Below, in pieces: positions 54,547 to 64,000 of a stretch of DNA of 64,000 nt. The stretch is from positions 1 through 64,000 of the forward strand of contig NZ_JARWQD010000374.1 of the NCBI RefSeq assembly GCF_029869545.1, in the 5' to 3' direction. Every line of letters starts with the position of its first letter. Position 1 is the stretch's first letter. This DNA is from Nocardia wallacei. Its GTDB lineage: Bacteria; Actinomycetota; Actinomycetes; Mycobacteriales; Mycobacteriaceae. The notes beneath the pieces were generated by a model that was given only the letters and a program-made list of their open reading frames with translations, was not told the DNA's origin and ran no database searches. The position numbers were made by a program, and so were the translations under genes.

Positions 54547-54864
54547 TTAGTCGGCGGACGCCTTCGCGGGCACGTCCAGGACGACCTCGAATTCCAGCAG
54601 GGATGCCCCGGTCGCCACCGGCTTACGCGCCTGACCGGCGTGCGCCTCCTTGGCCGGGCCGTCCCGCCACGCGGCGAACGACTCCTCCGAATCCCAGTGC
54701 GTGACAACGAAGTACCGATCCTCGCCCGCGACCGGCCGCAGCAGCTGGAAACCGAGGAAGCCGGGGGAGTTCTCCACCGCGTGGGCCCGAGCGGCGAACC
54801 GCTTCTCCAGTTCGGGGCCCGCGCCCTCGGGAATCTCGATCGCATTGATCTTCACAACAGCCAT
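54547..54864 (-). CDS. mhuD: Heme-degrading monooxygenase MhuD
   Basis: A 105-residue IsdG-like enzyme that opens heme and frees iron. The sequence is very close to M. tuberculosis MhuD (Rv3592) as I recall it: MAVVKINAIEIPEGAGPELE and SPGFLGFQLLRPV. Catalytic Asn7, Trp66 and His75 are all at the expected positions. The start is ATG 54864. It converges on the GH65 gene and is divergent from the alpha/beta hydrolase. Confidence 0.95.
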   Translation of the reverse strand: MAVVKINAIEIPEGAGPELEKRFAARAHAVENSPGFLGFQLLRPVAGEDRYFVVTHWDSEESFAAWRDGPAKEAHAGQARKPVATGASLLEFEVVLDVPAKASAD

Positions 54865-54920
54865 GCGCACCAGGTTAGCCCCGGTCCCGAGTCGGCCCGA
54901 GGGCACGACCGGCGCGGCCG

Positions 54921-55017
54921 TATCGTCGGGAGCGATACCTGTATGACGAGGGGGCCACCGGCGTGCCGATATCGTCGGGAGCGATGCTGTACGACGAGGG
55001 CGGCACCGGTGTGCCGA
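54921..55017. repeat. Tandem 49/48-base duplication over a gene start
   Basis: 54921-54969 and 54970-55017 are adjacent imperfect copies, both beginning TATCGTCGGGAGCGAT and ending with GTGCCGA. They differ by a one-base indel and a few substitutions. Copy 2 contains the start of the alpha/beta hydrolase (ATG 54984). In copy 1 the equivalent codon is ATA and the frame stops at once. Confidence 0.85.
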
Positions 55018-55727
55018 TGCTGTTGCTGCACGGGCTGATGGGCAGTGCGCGGACCTGGCGCGCGCACCTGGACTGGCTGCGCGAACTCGGGCACGTGTAC
55101 ACCTTCGATGCCGCGGGGCACGGGCGTCCGGCGCCGGAGGAACTGACCACCGAGGCATTCGTCGCAGATCTCGCGGCGGCGACGGCGGCCATCGCCGAGC
55201 CGATGGTGGTGATCGGTCATTCGATGGGCGGCCTGCACGGCTGGGTGTTCGCGGCCGAGTACCCCGACCGGGTGCGGGCGCTGGTGGTCGAGGACATCGC
55301 GCCGGACTTCCGCGGCCGCACCGCCCGCGACTGGGCGGCCATGATCGAGGCCTGGCCGCAACCGTTCCCGGACGCCGACGCGATGCTGGATTTCTTCGGC
55401 CCCGTCGCCGGGCGGTACTTCCTGGAGTCGTTCGACCACGGTCCGGACGGCTACCGCCTGCACGGCGATGTGACGACCTTCCGCGATATCTCCGAGGAGT
55501 GGGGCACCCGCGACTTCTGGAAGCAGTGGCGCGCGGTGCGGGCACCCGCGCTGCTGTTCGAGGGCGAGCACACCATCACCCCTCCGGGCCAGATGCGCGA
55601 GATGGCGCGGGTGCATCCGAACGCCCGCCATGTGCTGGTCGAGCAGGCGGGCCATCTGGTGCACGACGATCAGCCCACCACCTACCGCACCGAGGTCGAG
55701 CGCTTCCTCCACGAAGTGCTCCCCTGA
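54984..55727 (+). CDS. Alpha/beta hydrolase
   Basis: A 247-residue serine hydrolase. The nucleophile elbow is GHSMGG, the oxyanion region LLLHGLMGS, and the catalytic His is in QAGHLVH. It occupies the Rv3591c position next to mhuD. The start is uncertain: ATG 54984 has GGGAG only 2 bases away, whereas in-frame GTG 54963 has GAGGGGG 8 bases upstream, gained through the tandem duplication of the 5' end. Confidence 0.88.
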   Translation: MLYDEGGTGVPMLLLHGLMGSARTWRAHLDWLRELGHVYTFDAAGHGRPAPEELTTEAFVADLAAATAAIAEPMVVIGHSMGGLHGWVFAAEYPDRVRALVVEDIAPDFRGRTARDWAAMIEAWPQPFPDADAMLDFFGPVAGRYFLESFDHGPDGYRLHGDVTTFRDISEEWGTRDFWKQWRAVRAPALLFEGEHTITPPGQMREMARVHPNARHVLVEQAGHLVHDDQPTTYRTEVERFLHEVLP

Positions 55728-55906
55728 GGTGGGGCGCGCTTGTCGGTGAACTGTTATTCCTCGAGTACTGGGCGGCAAGGGCCTTGATTACCTGCGGTGA
55801 TAGATGAGTAAGTGAGCCGGGCGTTGGATTGACGGCGGTCGCCTTCAGTCTTGGGACCGGCCCGTCGTATGCTCGTCGCACGCCCCCGAACGAAGGTGAC
55901 CACACG

Positions 55907-57076
55907 ATGATCGACTTCTCGATTCCCGCCGACCTCGCCGCCGAACGCGACCGGGTTCGCCAGTTCGTCATCGACAAGATCGTTCCCTACGAGCGCGACC
56001 CCCGGCTGACCGCGCACGGCCCGAACGACGAACTGCGGCAGGAACTCGTCGAGCTGGCCCGCGCGGAGAAACTGCTGACCGTCCAGGCTCCGGTGGAGCT
56101 CGGCGGGCGCGGGCTGTCACATATCGAGCAGGCCGTGCTGTACGAGGCGGCCGGGTGGTCCACCCTCGGCCCGGTCGCGATGAACTGCGCCGCCCCCGAC
56201 GAGGGCAATATGTTCCTGCTCTCCAAGGTCGCGAACTCCGAGCAGACCGACCGCTTCCTGATGCCGGTGATCAACGGCCACCAGCGCTCGGTGTTCGCGA
56301 TGACCGAGCCCGGCGGCGCCGGTTCCGACCCGGGCCAGCTCGCCACCACCGCCGCCTTCGACGGCGACAACTTCACGATCAACGGCCGCAAGTGGCTCAT
56401 CACCGGCGCCGACGGGGCCAAGACGTGGATCATCATGGCGCGGCTGGAGGCCAATCCGCACCTGCCGGAGGGCCCGACCCTGTTCCTCGCCGAGGGCGGC
56501 ACCCCCGGCATCGTCATCGAACGGACCATGAACACCATGGACCGCAACTACGTCGGTGGCCACGGCGTGGTGCGCTTCGAGAATCTGGTGCTGCCCAAGG
56601 ATTCGGTGCTCGGTGAGACCGGCCAGGCGATGCGGTACGCGCAGCTGCGCCTGGCCCCCGCCCGGCTCACCCACTGCATGCGCTGGCTCGGCGCCGCGGA
56701 ACGGGCGCAGAGCATCGCCGTCGACTACGCCAAGACCCGCACCGCCTTCGGTAAGCCGATCGGCGAGCACGAGGGCGTGTCGTTCATGCTGGCCGACAAC
56801 GAGGTCGCGCTGCACCAGTGCCGCCTGACCATCTGGCACGCCTGCTGGCTGATGGACCAGGGCCACAAGGCCCGCCACGAGAGCTCGATGGCCAAGTCGT
56901 ACGTGTCCGAGGAGCTGTTCAAGGTGACCGACCGCTGCGTCCAGGTCCTCGGCGGCATCGGGATCAGCGACGAGACGGTGGTCGAGATGATCTTCCGCGA
57001 TATGCGCGCCTTCCGCCTCTACGACGGGCCCACCGAGGTCCACAAGTGGGCGATCGGCCGCCGCGTGCTGCGATAG
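55907..57076 (+). CDS. Acyl-CoA dehydrogenase
   Basis: A 389-residue FAD enzyme of the long acyl-CoA dehydrogenase family. FAD/substrate motifs are AMTEPGGAGSDPG and KWLITGADGAKT. The catalytic Glu lies in YDGPTEVHKWAIGRR near the C-terminus, as in the medium-chain type. The start is ATG 55907; upstream frame is not supported by a ribosome site. The enoyl-CoA hydratase gene follows after 43 bases, giving two consecutive beta-oxidation steps. Confidence 0.92.
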   Translation: MIDFSIPADLAAERDRVRQFVIDKIVPYERDPRLTAHGPNDELRQELVELARAEKLLTVQAPVELGGRGLSHIEQAVLYEAAGWSTLGPVAMNCAAPDEGNMFLLSKVANSEQTDRFLMPVINGHQRSVFAMTEPGGAGSDPGQLATTAAFDGDNFTINGRKWLITGADGAKTWIIMARLEANPHLPEGPTLFLAEGGTPGIVIERTMNTMDRNYVGGHGVVRFENLVLPKDSVLGETGQAMRYAQLRLAPARLTHCMRWLGAAERAQSIAVDYAKTRTAFGKPIGEHEGVSFMLADNEVALHQCRLTIWHACWLMDQGHKARHESSMAKSYVSEELFKVTDRCVQVLGGIGISDETVVEMIFRDMRAFRLYDGPTEVHKWAIGRRVLR

Positions 57077-57119
57077 ATTCGGCGTGCGGGTAGCGGCAAC
57101 GGAACTAGGATCTTCTCGT

Positions 57120-57929
57120 ATGAGTTCGGAACTGCACGTCGATGTCTCCGCCGGAGTCGCCGTGCTCACGCTCAACCGTCCCGCCCAGCAGAACGCCTTC
57201 ACACCGACGATGGCCACCGAACTCGGCACGGCGCTGCGGCGCTGCGACACCGAGGACGCTATTCGCGCGGTGGTCGTCACCGGAACGCCGCCCGCCTTCT
57301 GCGCCGGTGCGGATCTGTCCATTCGGGTCGGCGACGTCACGGGCACCATCGACCCGCCGCCGTGGCGGATCCGCAAACCGGTGATCGCCGCGGTCAACGG
57401 GCATGCGGTCGGGATCGGGCTGGCGCTCGCGCTGCAGTGCGATCTGCGCTACATGGCCCGCGACGCCGTGTACGGGCTCAATCAGGTGCGGCGCGCGGTC
57501 GTCGCCGACGGCTACGCGCACTGGACGCTGCCGCGGCTGGTCGGCATGGCCAACGCCGCCGACATCATGCTCACCGGCCGCACCTTCGACGGTGACGAGG
57601 CCAAGGCGATGGGCCTGGCCAACAGCTGCCTGACCGCCGGCGAGGTGCTGCCGACCGCGCTCGCGGTCGCGCACGACATCGCCGGTGGGTCGGCCCCGCT
57701 GCCGGTCGCGCTGTCCAAGCGTCTGCTGTGGGAGGGCCTGGGGATGAGCGCGGAGGCGGTCGGCAAGCTGGAGGCCGATCTGAACACCTACGCCGCGCAG
57801 AGCGTCGACGGCGGCGAGGGCATGGCGGCCCTGCGCGACCGGCGCCAGCCGAAGTGGACCGGCAGCGTCAGCGCCGAATGGCCCGCCTGGGGCGTGCCGA
57901 TCGAGCCGGAACGGCCCGGCCTGGACTGA
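57120..57929 (+). CDS. Enoyl-CoA hydratase/isomerase family protein
   Basis: A 269-residue crotonase-fold enzyme. The oxyanion hole residues are in AFCAGADLS and NGHAVGIGLALAL. The two Glu of classical hydratases are not obvious: the equivalent regions read QCDLRYM and LNQVRRAVVADG, so isomerase, hydrolase or another crotonase reaction is possible. It lies 43 bases after the acyl-CoA dehydrogenase gene. Start ATG 57120. Confidence 0.87.
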   Translation: MSSELHVDVSAGVAVLTLNRPAQQNAFTPTMATELGTALRRCDTEDAIRAVVVTGTPPAFCAGADLSIRVGDVTGTIDPPPWRIRKPVIAAVNGHAVGIGLALALQCDLRYMARDAVYGLNQVRRAVVADGYAHWTLPRLVGMANAADIMLTGRTFDGDEAKAMGLANSCLTAGEVLPTALAVAHDIAGGSAPLPVALSKRLLWEGLGMSAEAVGKLEADLNTYAAQSVDGGEGMAALRDRRQPKWTGSVSAEWPAWGVPIEPERPGLD

Positions 57930-57941
57930 TCCGCCCCGCGG

Positions 57942-58238
57942 TCAGGCGTTCCCCCCGATCAGCATGAGCAGGAACAGGATGCCGACCAGCACCATCAAGA
58001 CGGTGCCGACGATGCCGAGGATGTAGCCGACCAGCACCTGCATGCGGCCGCCGATCGCACCCCCGGAGACCTCGATCTGGTCCAGCGCCCGCTTGCCCAT
58101 CGTCCACGCCACCGGACCCAATGCGCCGCAACAGAATATGCTCAGCGCCCCGAGCAGCAGGATCGTTGTCGCATGTGGGTGCTCGACCGGGTTCCCGATC
58201 TGCTGCTGCTCGAGCCAGTAGTACGGGGGCTGGTTCAT
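57942..58238 (-). CDS. DUF4190-type small membrane protein
   Basis: A 98-residue protein with two membrane segments (ATTILLLGALSIFCCGALGPVAW and VLVGYILGIVGTVLMVLVGILFLLM) joined by the short loop GKRALDQIE. This is the DUF4190 plan. The short Tyr/Pro/Gln-rich N-terminus is cytoplasmic. ATG 58238 is chosen; GTG 58244 is an alternative. Function unknown. Confidence 0.82.
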   Translation of the reverse strand: MNQPPYYWLEQQQIGNPVEHPHATTILLLGALSIFCCGALGPVAWTMGKRALDQIEVSGGAIGGRMQVLVGYILGIVGTVLMVLVGILFLLMLIGGNA

Positions 58239-58300
58239 GGCCACCGATCAAGTCTATGGGGACAGGCCGCGCGAAAGCGCGCTGACGCGCAAGGTTCCGG

Positions 58301-59269
58301 TCAAACTCGGCGCTGCCGGGCGATATCGGCCAGCACCACGCCCGCCGCCACGGACGCGTTGAGCGATTCCACCGGGCCCGCCATCGGGATGCTGAGGATG
58401 CTGTCGCAGGTGTCGCGCACCAGGCGGGACAGGCCCTTGCCCTCGGAACCGACCACCACGACAGTCGGTGCGGTGCCGTCGAATTCGTCCAGCGTGGTGT
58501 CGCCCCCGGCGTCGAGGCCGACGACCTGCAGTCCGGCGTTGGCGTAATCCTTCAGTGTGCGAGTCAGATTGGTGGCGCGGGCCACGGGCAGCCGGGCGGC
58601 GGCCCCCGCACTGGTGCGCCACGCGACCGCCGTGACGCTGGCGCTGCGGCGTTGCGGGATCACCACGCCGTGCCCGCCGAAGGCCGCCACCGAGCGGATC
58701 ACCGCGCCGAGGTTGCGCGGGTCGGAGATGTTGTCCAGGGCCACCAGCAGCGCCGGTGCCGCCGAACCGCGGGCGGCCTCGAGCAGATCGTCGGGATGGG
58801 CGTAGCGGTACGGCGGGACCTGCAGCGCCATGCCCTGGTGCAGCCCGTTGCTGCTCATCTTGTCCAGGTCGGTGCGCGGGACCTCGAGGATCGAGATCCC
58901 GGCATCCGCCGCGTATTTCACGGATTCGGTGAGCCGCTCGTCGTTCTCGGTGCCGACCGCGACGTACAGCGCGGTCGCGGGCACCCCGGCGCGCAGGCAC
59001 TCCACCACGGGGTTGCGGCCCAGCACCAGTTCCGGACCGCCGTCGCCCTTGCGCGTGCTGGGCCGGTTCGCGGGGCGGCCCTTCGCCGGGGCGGCCTTGG
59101 CCGCGGCCGCCGCCCGCTTGGCCGCCGGGTGGTACTTGCGCATATGCGCGGGCGGGGTGGCGCCCCGGCCCTCCAGGCCGCGGCGGCGCTGACCGCCGGA
59201 GCCGACCGTCTGGCCCTTCTTGGTGCCGCCCTTGCGGATCGCGCCCCGCCGCTGCGAATTGCCTGCCAT
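58301..59269 (-). CDS. rlmB: 23S rRNA (guanosine-2'-O-)-methyltransferase, TrmH/RlmB family
   Basis: A 322-residue SPOUT methyltransferase. The N-terminal 90 residues are basic and low complexity, then a substrate-binding domain ([15 protein letters not shown]) and the SPOUT knot with [33 protein letters not shown] and [18 protein letters not shown]. It occupies the Rv3579c place downstream of cysS. The exact target guanosine is inferred from the RlmB similarity. The start ATG 59269 has GGAAGG upstream. Confidence 0.9.
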   Translation of the reverse strand: MAGNSQRRGAIRKGGTKKGQTVGSGGQRRRGLEGRGATPPAHMRKYHPAAKRAAAAAKAAPAKGRPANRPSTRKGDGGPELVLGRNPVVECLRAGVPATALYVAVGTENDERLTESVKYAADAGISILEVPRTDLDKMSSNGLHQGMALQVPPYRYAHPDDLLEAARGSAAPALLVALDNISDPRNLGAVIRSVAAFGGHGVVIPQRRSASVTAVAWRTSAGAAARLPVARATNLTRTLKDYANAGLQVVGLDAGGDTTLDEFDGTAPTVVVVGSEGKGLSRLVRDTCDSILSIPMAGPVESLNASVAAGVVLADIARQRRV

Positions 59270-59323
59270 CAGTACGCCTTCCGAGTCATAGGGGACACCC
59301 GTGCGCGAGGACACGTGCACACA

Positions 59324-60715
59324 TCACGCCTCCTTGGTCAGGGACCATTCCGGCCCCTCCGGGGTGTCGGTGACCTCGACACCGGCCTCCTTCAACCGAT
59401 CGCGCACCGCGTCGGCCGTGGCCCAGTCCTTCTCGGCGCGGGCCTGCTGGCGCCGGTCCAGTTCCGCGCGCACCAGGACGTCGAGGGCGTCCAGGGCGGA
59501 GGAGGAGTCGGCCGGATTCAGCCAGTGCGGGTCGAGCGGGTCCACGCCGAGAATGCCGAGCATGGCACGCGCCTGCGCCGCCGATTCCCGCGCGATCTCG
59601 GTCGCGCCGGACTCCAGGGCCTTGTTTCCCTCGTGCACGACGCGATGAATCTCGGCCAGTGCCCGGGGAATCGCGAGATTGTCGTCGAGCGCCTCCGCGA
59701 AGGCGTCGGTCCATTTGCCGACCGGAATCTCCCCGGCGCGCTCGGCCGTGCGCTGCACGAACGCCTCGAGCCGCTGATAGGTCTGGGCGGCGTCGCGCAG
59801 CGCCTGATCGGAGTACTCCAGCATCGAGCTGTAGTGCGCGCTGCCCAGATAGAACCGAAGCTCCACGGCCCGAACGTTTTTCAGCACATTGGGCACCGAC
59901 AGCGTATTGCCCAGCGACTTCGCCATCTTCTCCCCGCCCAGGGTCACCCAGCCGTTGTGCAGCCAGTACCGGGCGAAGCCGTCCCCGGCGGCGCGCGACT
60001 GGGCGATCTCGTTCTCGTGGTGCGGGAACACCAGATCCATACCGCCGCAATGGATATCGAATTCGGGTCCGAGATAGAACTCGGCCATGGCCGAGCATTC
60101 CAGGTGCCAGCCGGGCCGCCCCGGACCCCACGGCGACGGCCAGGTCGGCTCGCCGGGCTTGGCGGCCTTCCACAGCGTGAAGTCGAGCGGGTCGCGTTTG
60201 CCCGCACCGGCACTCTCGCCCTGGTGGACATCGTCGAGCCGATGGCCGGACAACTTGCCGTACTCGGGGTAGCTGCGCACGTCGAAATAGACGTTGCCCT
60301 GCGACGGATAGGCGTGGCCGCGCTCGATCAGCCGCTGCATCAGCTCGACCATCTGGGTGATGTGCCCGGTGGCGCGCGGCTCCACCGACGGCGGCAGCAC
60401 CCCGAGCGCCTCGTAGGCGCGCTGGAAGGCGCGCTCGTGCGTGGCGGCCCATTCCCACCACGGTCGGCCCGCGGCGGCGGCCTTGTTCAGGATCTTGTCC
60501 TCGATATCGGTGACGTTGCGGACGAACGCCACATCGTTGCCGTTGGCGACGAGCCAGCGGCGCAGCACGTCGAAGGCGACACCGCTGCGCACGTGACCGA
60601 TGTGGGGATCGCTCTGCACGGTGGCGCCACACAGATACAACGAAACACGGCCGGGGACCAGCGGCGTGAAATCACGCAGGGTCCGCGTTTCGGTGTCGAA
60701 CAGGCGCAGAGTCAC
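59324..60715 (-). CDS. cysS: Cysteinyl-tRNA synthetase
   Basis: A 463-residue class I synthetase. The HIGH motif is HIGH in [11 protein letters not shown] and the KMSKS motif is KMAKS in [11 protein letters not shown]. Zinc ligands are Cys in LYLCGATV, Cys in HLECSAM, and His-His in [11 protein letters not shown]. The start is GTG 60715. The related mycothiol ligase MshC is excluded by length and by the full C-terminal anticodon region. Confidence 0.96.
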   Translation of the reverse strand: MTLRLFDTETRTLRDFTPLVPGRVSLYLCGATVQSDPHIGHVRSGVAFDVLRRWLVANGNDVAFVRNVTDIEDKILNKAAAAGRPWWEWAATHERAFQRAYEALGVLPPSVEPRATGHITQMVELMQRLIERGHAYPSQGNVYFDVRSYPEYGKLSGHRLDDVHQGESAGAGKRDPLDFTLWKAAKPGEPTWPSPWGPGRPGWHLECSAMAEFYLGPEFDIHCGGMDLVFPHHENEIAQSRAAGDGFARYWLHNGWVTLGGEKMAKSLGNTLSVPNVLKNVRAVELRFYLGSAHYSSMLEYSDQALRDAAQTYQRLEAFVQRTAERAGEIPVGKWTDAFAEALDDNLAIPRALAEIHRVVHEGNKALESGATEIARESAAQARAMLGILGVDPLDPHWLNPADSSSALDALDVLVRAELDRRQQARAEKDWATADAVRDRLKEAGVEVTDTPEGPEWSLTKEA

Positions 60716-60816
60716 GACCAGCCATCCTAGCTATGGGCAAAGAGCGAGAGTACGGGCGGTTTATTGCAGGGTACGGGCGCGGGGATCGCGCGCGCATCCG
60801 CGGGTGGGACCTGGGT

Positions 60817-61323
60817 TCAGCGCGAACCCGGACAGTCCTCGGTACAGCGCTGCAGCAGCGCGGTCGCCACCGCCGCCACGCCCTCGCCGCGGCCGGTGAG
60901 CCCGAGGCCGTCGGTGGTGGTGCCCGATACCGAGACCGGGGCGCCCAGCAGCTCGCCCAGCACCTGCTGGGCCTCGTCGCGCCGCGGCCCGATCTTGGGC
61001 CGGTTGCCGATGACCTGCACGGCGGCGTTGACGATCGCGTAGCCGGATTCGCCGAGCAGCCGCCGCACCTCCTTCAGCATGGCGGCGCCGGAGACGCCCT
61101 CCCATTCGGGACGGCCGGTGCCGAACACCGCGCCCACGTCGCCGAGACCGGCGGCCGACAGCAGCGCATCGCAGAGCGCGTGCGCGGCCACATCGCCGTC
61201 GGAGTGGCCCGCGCAGCCGCTGTCCCCCTCGAACAGCAGTCCGGCCATCCAGCAGGGGCGGCCGGGTTCGATCGGATGGACGTCGGAACCGATGCCGACG
61301 CGAATGCCCGCGAGTTCGCTCAC
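60817..61323 (-). CDS. ispF: 2-C-methyl-D-erythritol 2,4-cyclodiphosphate synthase
   Basis: A 168-residue MEP-pathway enzyme. Zinc and substrate motifs are GIGSDVHP (Asp, His), [17 protein letters not shown] (His) and [14 protein letters not shown]. It starts at GTG 61323, overlapping the ispD stop. ispD and ispF adjacent supply two of the steps to isoprenoid precursors. No fusion of the two genes is seen. Confidence 0.96.
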   Translation of the reverse strand: MSELAGIRVGIGSDVHPIEPGRPCWMAGLLFEGDSGCAGHSDGDVAAHALCDALLSAAGLGDVGAVFGTGRPEWEGVSGAAMLKEVRRLLGESGYAIVNAAVQVIGNRPKIGPRRDEAQQVLGELLGAPVSVSGTTTDGLGLTGRGEGVAAVATALLQRCTEDCPGSR

Positions 61324-62057
61324 ACCGGCACCTCGCGAATATCGCTGTCGGTGAGCAACGTTCGGGCCAGGTGCAGATCGAGCGGGGTCGTGATCTTGAA
61401 GGCCCGGGGGTGGCCGGGGATGACCCGCACGCTCGCGCCGAGGAGTTCGACCAGGCCCGCGTCGTCGGTCACGGGGGCCGCGTGGGCGTAGGCCGCACGC
61501 AGCAGCGCGGCGTCGAATCCCTGCGGGGTCTGAATGGCGCGCAGGTGCGCGCGATCGGGGGTGCCGGTGACATCGCCGCGCTCGTCGACCGACTTGATCG
61601 TGTCGGTCACCGCGACACCCGGGACGACGGCGCGCTGTCCGGCGCGCAGCTCGGCGACCACTCGGGCGATCAGTGCGGGCGGGGTCAGGGCGCGGGCGGC
61701 GTCGTGCACCAGGAAATGGTCGGCGTCCGGCGCGGCCGCGATACCGGCGCGCACGGAGTCGGTGCGCTCGGTGCCGCCCGCCACCACGCTCACCGGCACC
61801 GGATCATCCGCGGCGCGGCCTGCCGCCCGGGCACGAGTGGCGAGCAGGACCTCCGCCTCGCCGATGAGCTCGGCGGGCACCATGATCACGATACGGTCCA
61901 CGACCTCGGACGCGATCAGGCCGTCCACAGCGAGTGTGAGCATGGGCCTGCCGCCGACCGGGACGAAGGCCTTGGGCATTGATTCACCCAGGCGAACACC
62001 CAAGCCGGCGGCAGGCACCAGCGCCACAACACGACTCTCGTCGTGCGTAGATCTCAC
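61320..62057 (-). CDS. ispD: 2-C-methyl-D-erythritol 4-phosphate cytidylyltransferase
   Basis: A 245-residue cytidylyltransferase. The signature [23 protein letters not shown] (Gly-rich CTP loop and Lys) is at residues 14-36. LVHDAARAL and IQTPQGFD are further family motifs. Its start lies 2 bases after the carD stop, so carD, ispD and ispF form one leftward transcript. Confidence 0.96.
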   Translation of the reverse strand: MRSTHDESRVVALVPAAGLGVRLGESMPKAFVPVGGRPMLTLAVDGLIASEVVDRIVIMVPAELIGEAEVLLATRARAAGRAADDPVPVSVVAGGTERTDSVRAGIAAAPDADHFLVHDAARALTPPALIARVVAELRAGQRAVVPGVAVTDTIKSVDERGDVTGTPDRAHLRAIQTPQGFDAALLRAAYAHAAPVTDDAGLVELLGASVRVIPGHPRAFKITTPLDLHLARTLLTDSDIREVPV

Positions 62058-62059
62058 GG

Positions 62060-62907
<848 letters not shown>

Positions 62908-63678
62908 GTGACTGCCCTGAATGCCACCACAGCGCCGAAGGCGGCACGGCGTGCCGTGCGTAAGGCGCCGCGCAGTGCCGTTGCCGTCGCAGCCCTCGCC
63001 GCGGGCGCGGCCCTCGCGCTGTCCGGCTGTGGCGCGGGTCAGATTTCGCAGACCGCCTCGCAGGTCGCCGCCGTCAACGGCAACAGCGCCGACGTCGGCA
63101 ACGTGGCGCTGCGCGATGTGCGCATCCTGCTGCCGCAGTCGGAGCAGTACACCAATGCCAAGGGCGGCAAGGCCGTGCTCGCCTTCAGCGCCGTCAACGC
63201 GGGCGAGTCGAAGTCCGACGAACTCACCAGCATCACCTCGGATCTGGGCCCGGTGAAGATCACCCCGGCCAGCCCGCAGCTGAAGTTCCAGCAGACCGTG
63301 GTCGCCGGACTGACCGCCGAGCACGCGGCCGAGCAGGCCGAACACGGTGATCAGCATGCCGCGCCGACCACCGCCGCGCCGACCGGCTCGGCGGCTCCGA
63401 CCACCGCCGCGCCGAGCAGCGCCACCGCCTCGACCGCCGCGCACCAGCCGGAGGGGCCCGGTGCCGCGGAACACCCGGCCGAGCCCGGCAAGCCGATCCT
63501 GGTCGAGATCACGGGCCTGACCCAGGACGTCACCCCCGGCCTGACCTACAAGGTGACGTTCAACTTCAAGGAGAACGGCACCGTGCAGGTCGACGTCCCC
63601 GTCGACGCCGGGCCGGATGCCGCGCGCAAGGAGAGCAAGGCCGCCGAGGGCGCGGGCGAAGGCAAGAGCGGGCACTGA
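62908..63678 (+). CDS. lpqE: LpqE-like lipoprotein
   Basis: A 256-residue exported lipoprotein, with GTG 62908 preceded by GGAGGA. The signal peptide has a long basic n-region and ends in the lipobox ALSGC (Cys41). A beta-sandwich-like part with LRDVRILLPQ and KAVLAFSAVNAGESKSDEL follows, split by a Thr/Ala/Pro/His-rich insert (about 145-190) that probably forms a flexible loop. Position between carD and radA matches M. tuberculosis LpqE (Rv3584). Function unknown. Confidence 0.9.
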   Translation: MTALNATTAPKAARRAVRKAPRSAVAVAALAAGAALALSGCGAGQISQTASQVAAVNGNSADVGNVALRDVRILLPQSEQYTNAKGGKAVLAFSAVNAGESKSDELTSITSDLGPVKITPASPQLKFQQTVVAGLTAEHAAEQAEHGDQHAAPTTAAPTGSAAPTTAAPSSATASTAAHQPEGPGAAEHPAEPGKPILVEITGLTQDVTPGLTYKVTFNFKENGTVQVDVPVDAGPDAARKESKAAEGAGEGKSGH

Positions 63679-63759
63679 CATTTCGGCGGCGCGGCCGTCG
63701 CCGAGACATGTGCGCCGATCGTCGGCGCGGCGGGGAGTAGTGGTGTCGTACCCGGTCCT

Positions 63760-63765
63760 TAGGCT
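63760..63765 (+). promoter_or_regulatory. radA -10 element (leaderless start)
   Basis: TAGGCT lies 6 bases before GTG 63772. This spacing would place the transcription start at the start codon itself. Confidence 0.4.
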
Positions 63766-63771
63766 GCGTTC

Positions 63772-64000
63772 GTGGCCAAGGTGAAGTCGCTGTATCGCTG
63801 CTCCGCGTGCGGGCACGAGGTTGCCAAATGGGTGGGGCGGTGTCCGGGGTGTAGCGAGTGGGGGACGGTCGAGGAGACGGCCGCCGCCCCGGCCGCGGCC
63901 GCCGCCGGTCGCAAGGCGCTGCTGCCGTCCACCGCGGCGGCGCCCATCTCCACCATCGACTCACAGGTCACCCGGGCGCGGTCGACCGGAGTCGGCGAAC
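63772..64000 (+). CDS. radA: DNA repair protein RadA (N-terminal part, cut by window end)
   Basis: The first 76 codons of RadA (Sms), a RecA-like helicase that helps branch migration in recombination. The N-terminal C4 zinc finger is complete: CSAC then CPGC, with HEVAKWVGR between them. A variable linker (EETAAAPAAAAAGRKALLP) then leads towards the ATPase domain, which lies outside. The start GTG 63772 follows TAGGCT by 6 bases. It is in the conserved place after lpqE. Confidence 0.92.
   Translation, partial: MAKVKSLYRCSACGHEVAKWVGRCPGCSEWGTVEETAAAPAAAAAGRKALLPSTAAAPISTIDSQVTRARSTGVGE

Overview
The window is chromosomal DNA from a high-GC mycolic-acid actinomycete, most likely Nocardia or a close relative. 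The evidence is the strong G+C bias, frequent GTG starts, many 4-base stop/start overlaps (ATGA, GTGA), leaderless-looking promoters, and long runs of genes in the order found in Mycobacterium tuberculosis. The conserved runs are ftsH-folE-folP-folB-folK-DUF3180-DUF6779-DUF2520-panC-panD-coaX, then lysS-lsr2-clpC, then mhuD, and finally rlmB-cysS-ispF-ispD-carD with divergent lpqE and radA. No rRNA, tRNA, complete IS element, prophage or CRISPR array was seen.

Layout. 0-9 kb: a DUF3533 membrane protein divergent from purF, then a four-gene peptide/solute ABC importer with both ATPases fused in one chain. 8.9-9.7 kb: a repeat-rich, G-rich non-coding stretch. 9.7-12 kb: a LysR regulator facing an amidase. 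12.2-18.2 kb: two paralogous membrane-anchored protein-kinase-like genes, the second apparently a pseudokinase, followed by a cyclase-family hydrolase and a P-loop kinase. 18.2-23.4 kb: a leftward ALDH-SDR-PfkB operon divergent from a PucR regulator. 23.4-25.7 kb: small conserved hypothetical genes around a 165-bp repeat element.

25.9-43.1 kb is the housekeeping core. It covers membrane proteolysis (FtsH), folate synthesis, and pantothenate/CoA synthesis. Next comes a cysteine dioxygenase-rhodanese pair preceded by what looks like a cysteine-sensing leader peptide. LysRS, the Lsr2 nucleoid protein, an FHA-HTH regulator and ClpC follow.

43.2-54.5 kb is an accessory block between clpC and mhuD. 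It holds a PhyH-like oxygenase, a VWA protein, a two-component system divergent from an ABC-2 exporter, a TetR/SMR efflux pair with two palindromic operators, an OsmC protein, cbtBA behind a cobalamin riboswitch, and a membrane-anchored GH65 enzyme. 54.5-64 kb returns to the core: MhuD, an alpha/beta hydrolase with a duplicated 5' end, acyl-CoA dehydrogenase and enoyl-CoA hydratase, a leftward rlmB-cysS-ispF-ispD-carD block, and rightward lpqE and a truncated radA.

The items most worth following up are the kinase/pseudokinase pair, the Cys-Cys leader peptide, the SMR operators, the 24.6 kb repeat element, the 9 kb intergenic repeats, and the B12 riboswitch that abuts the GH65 start.
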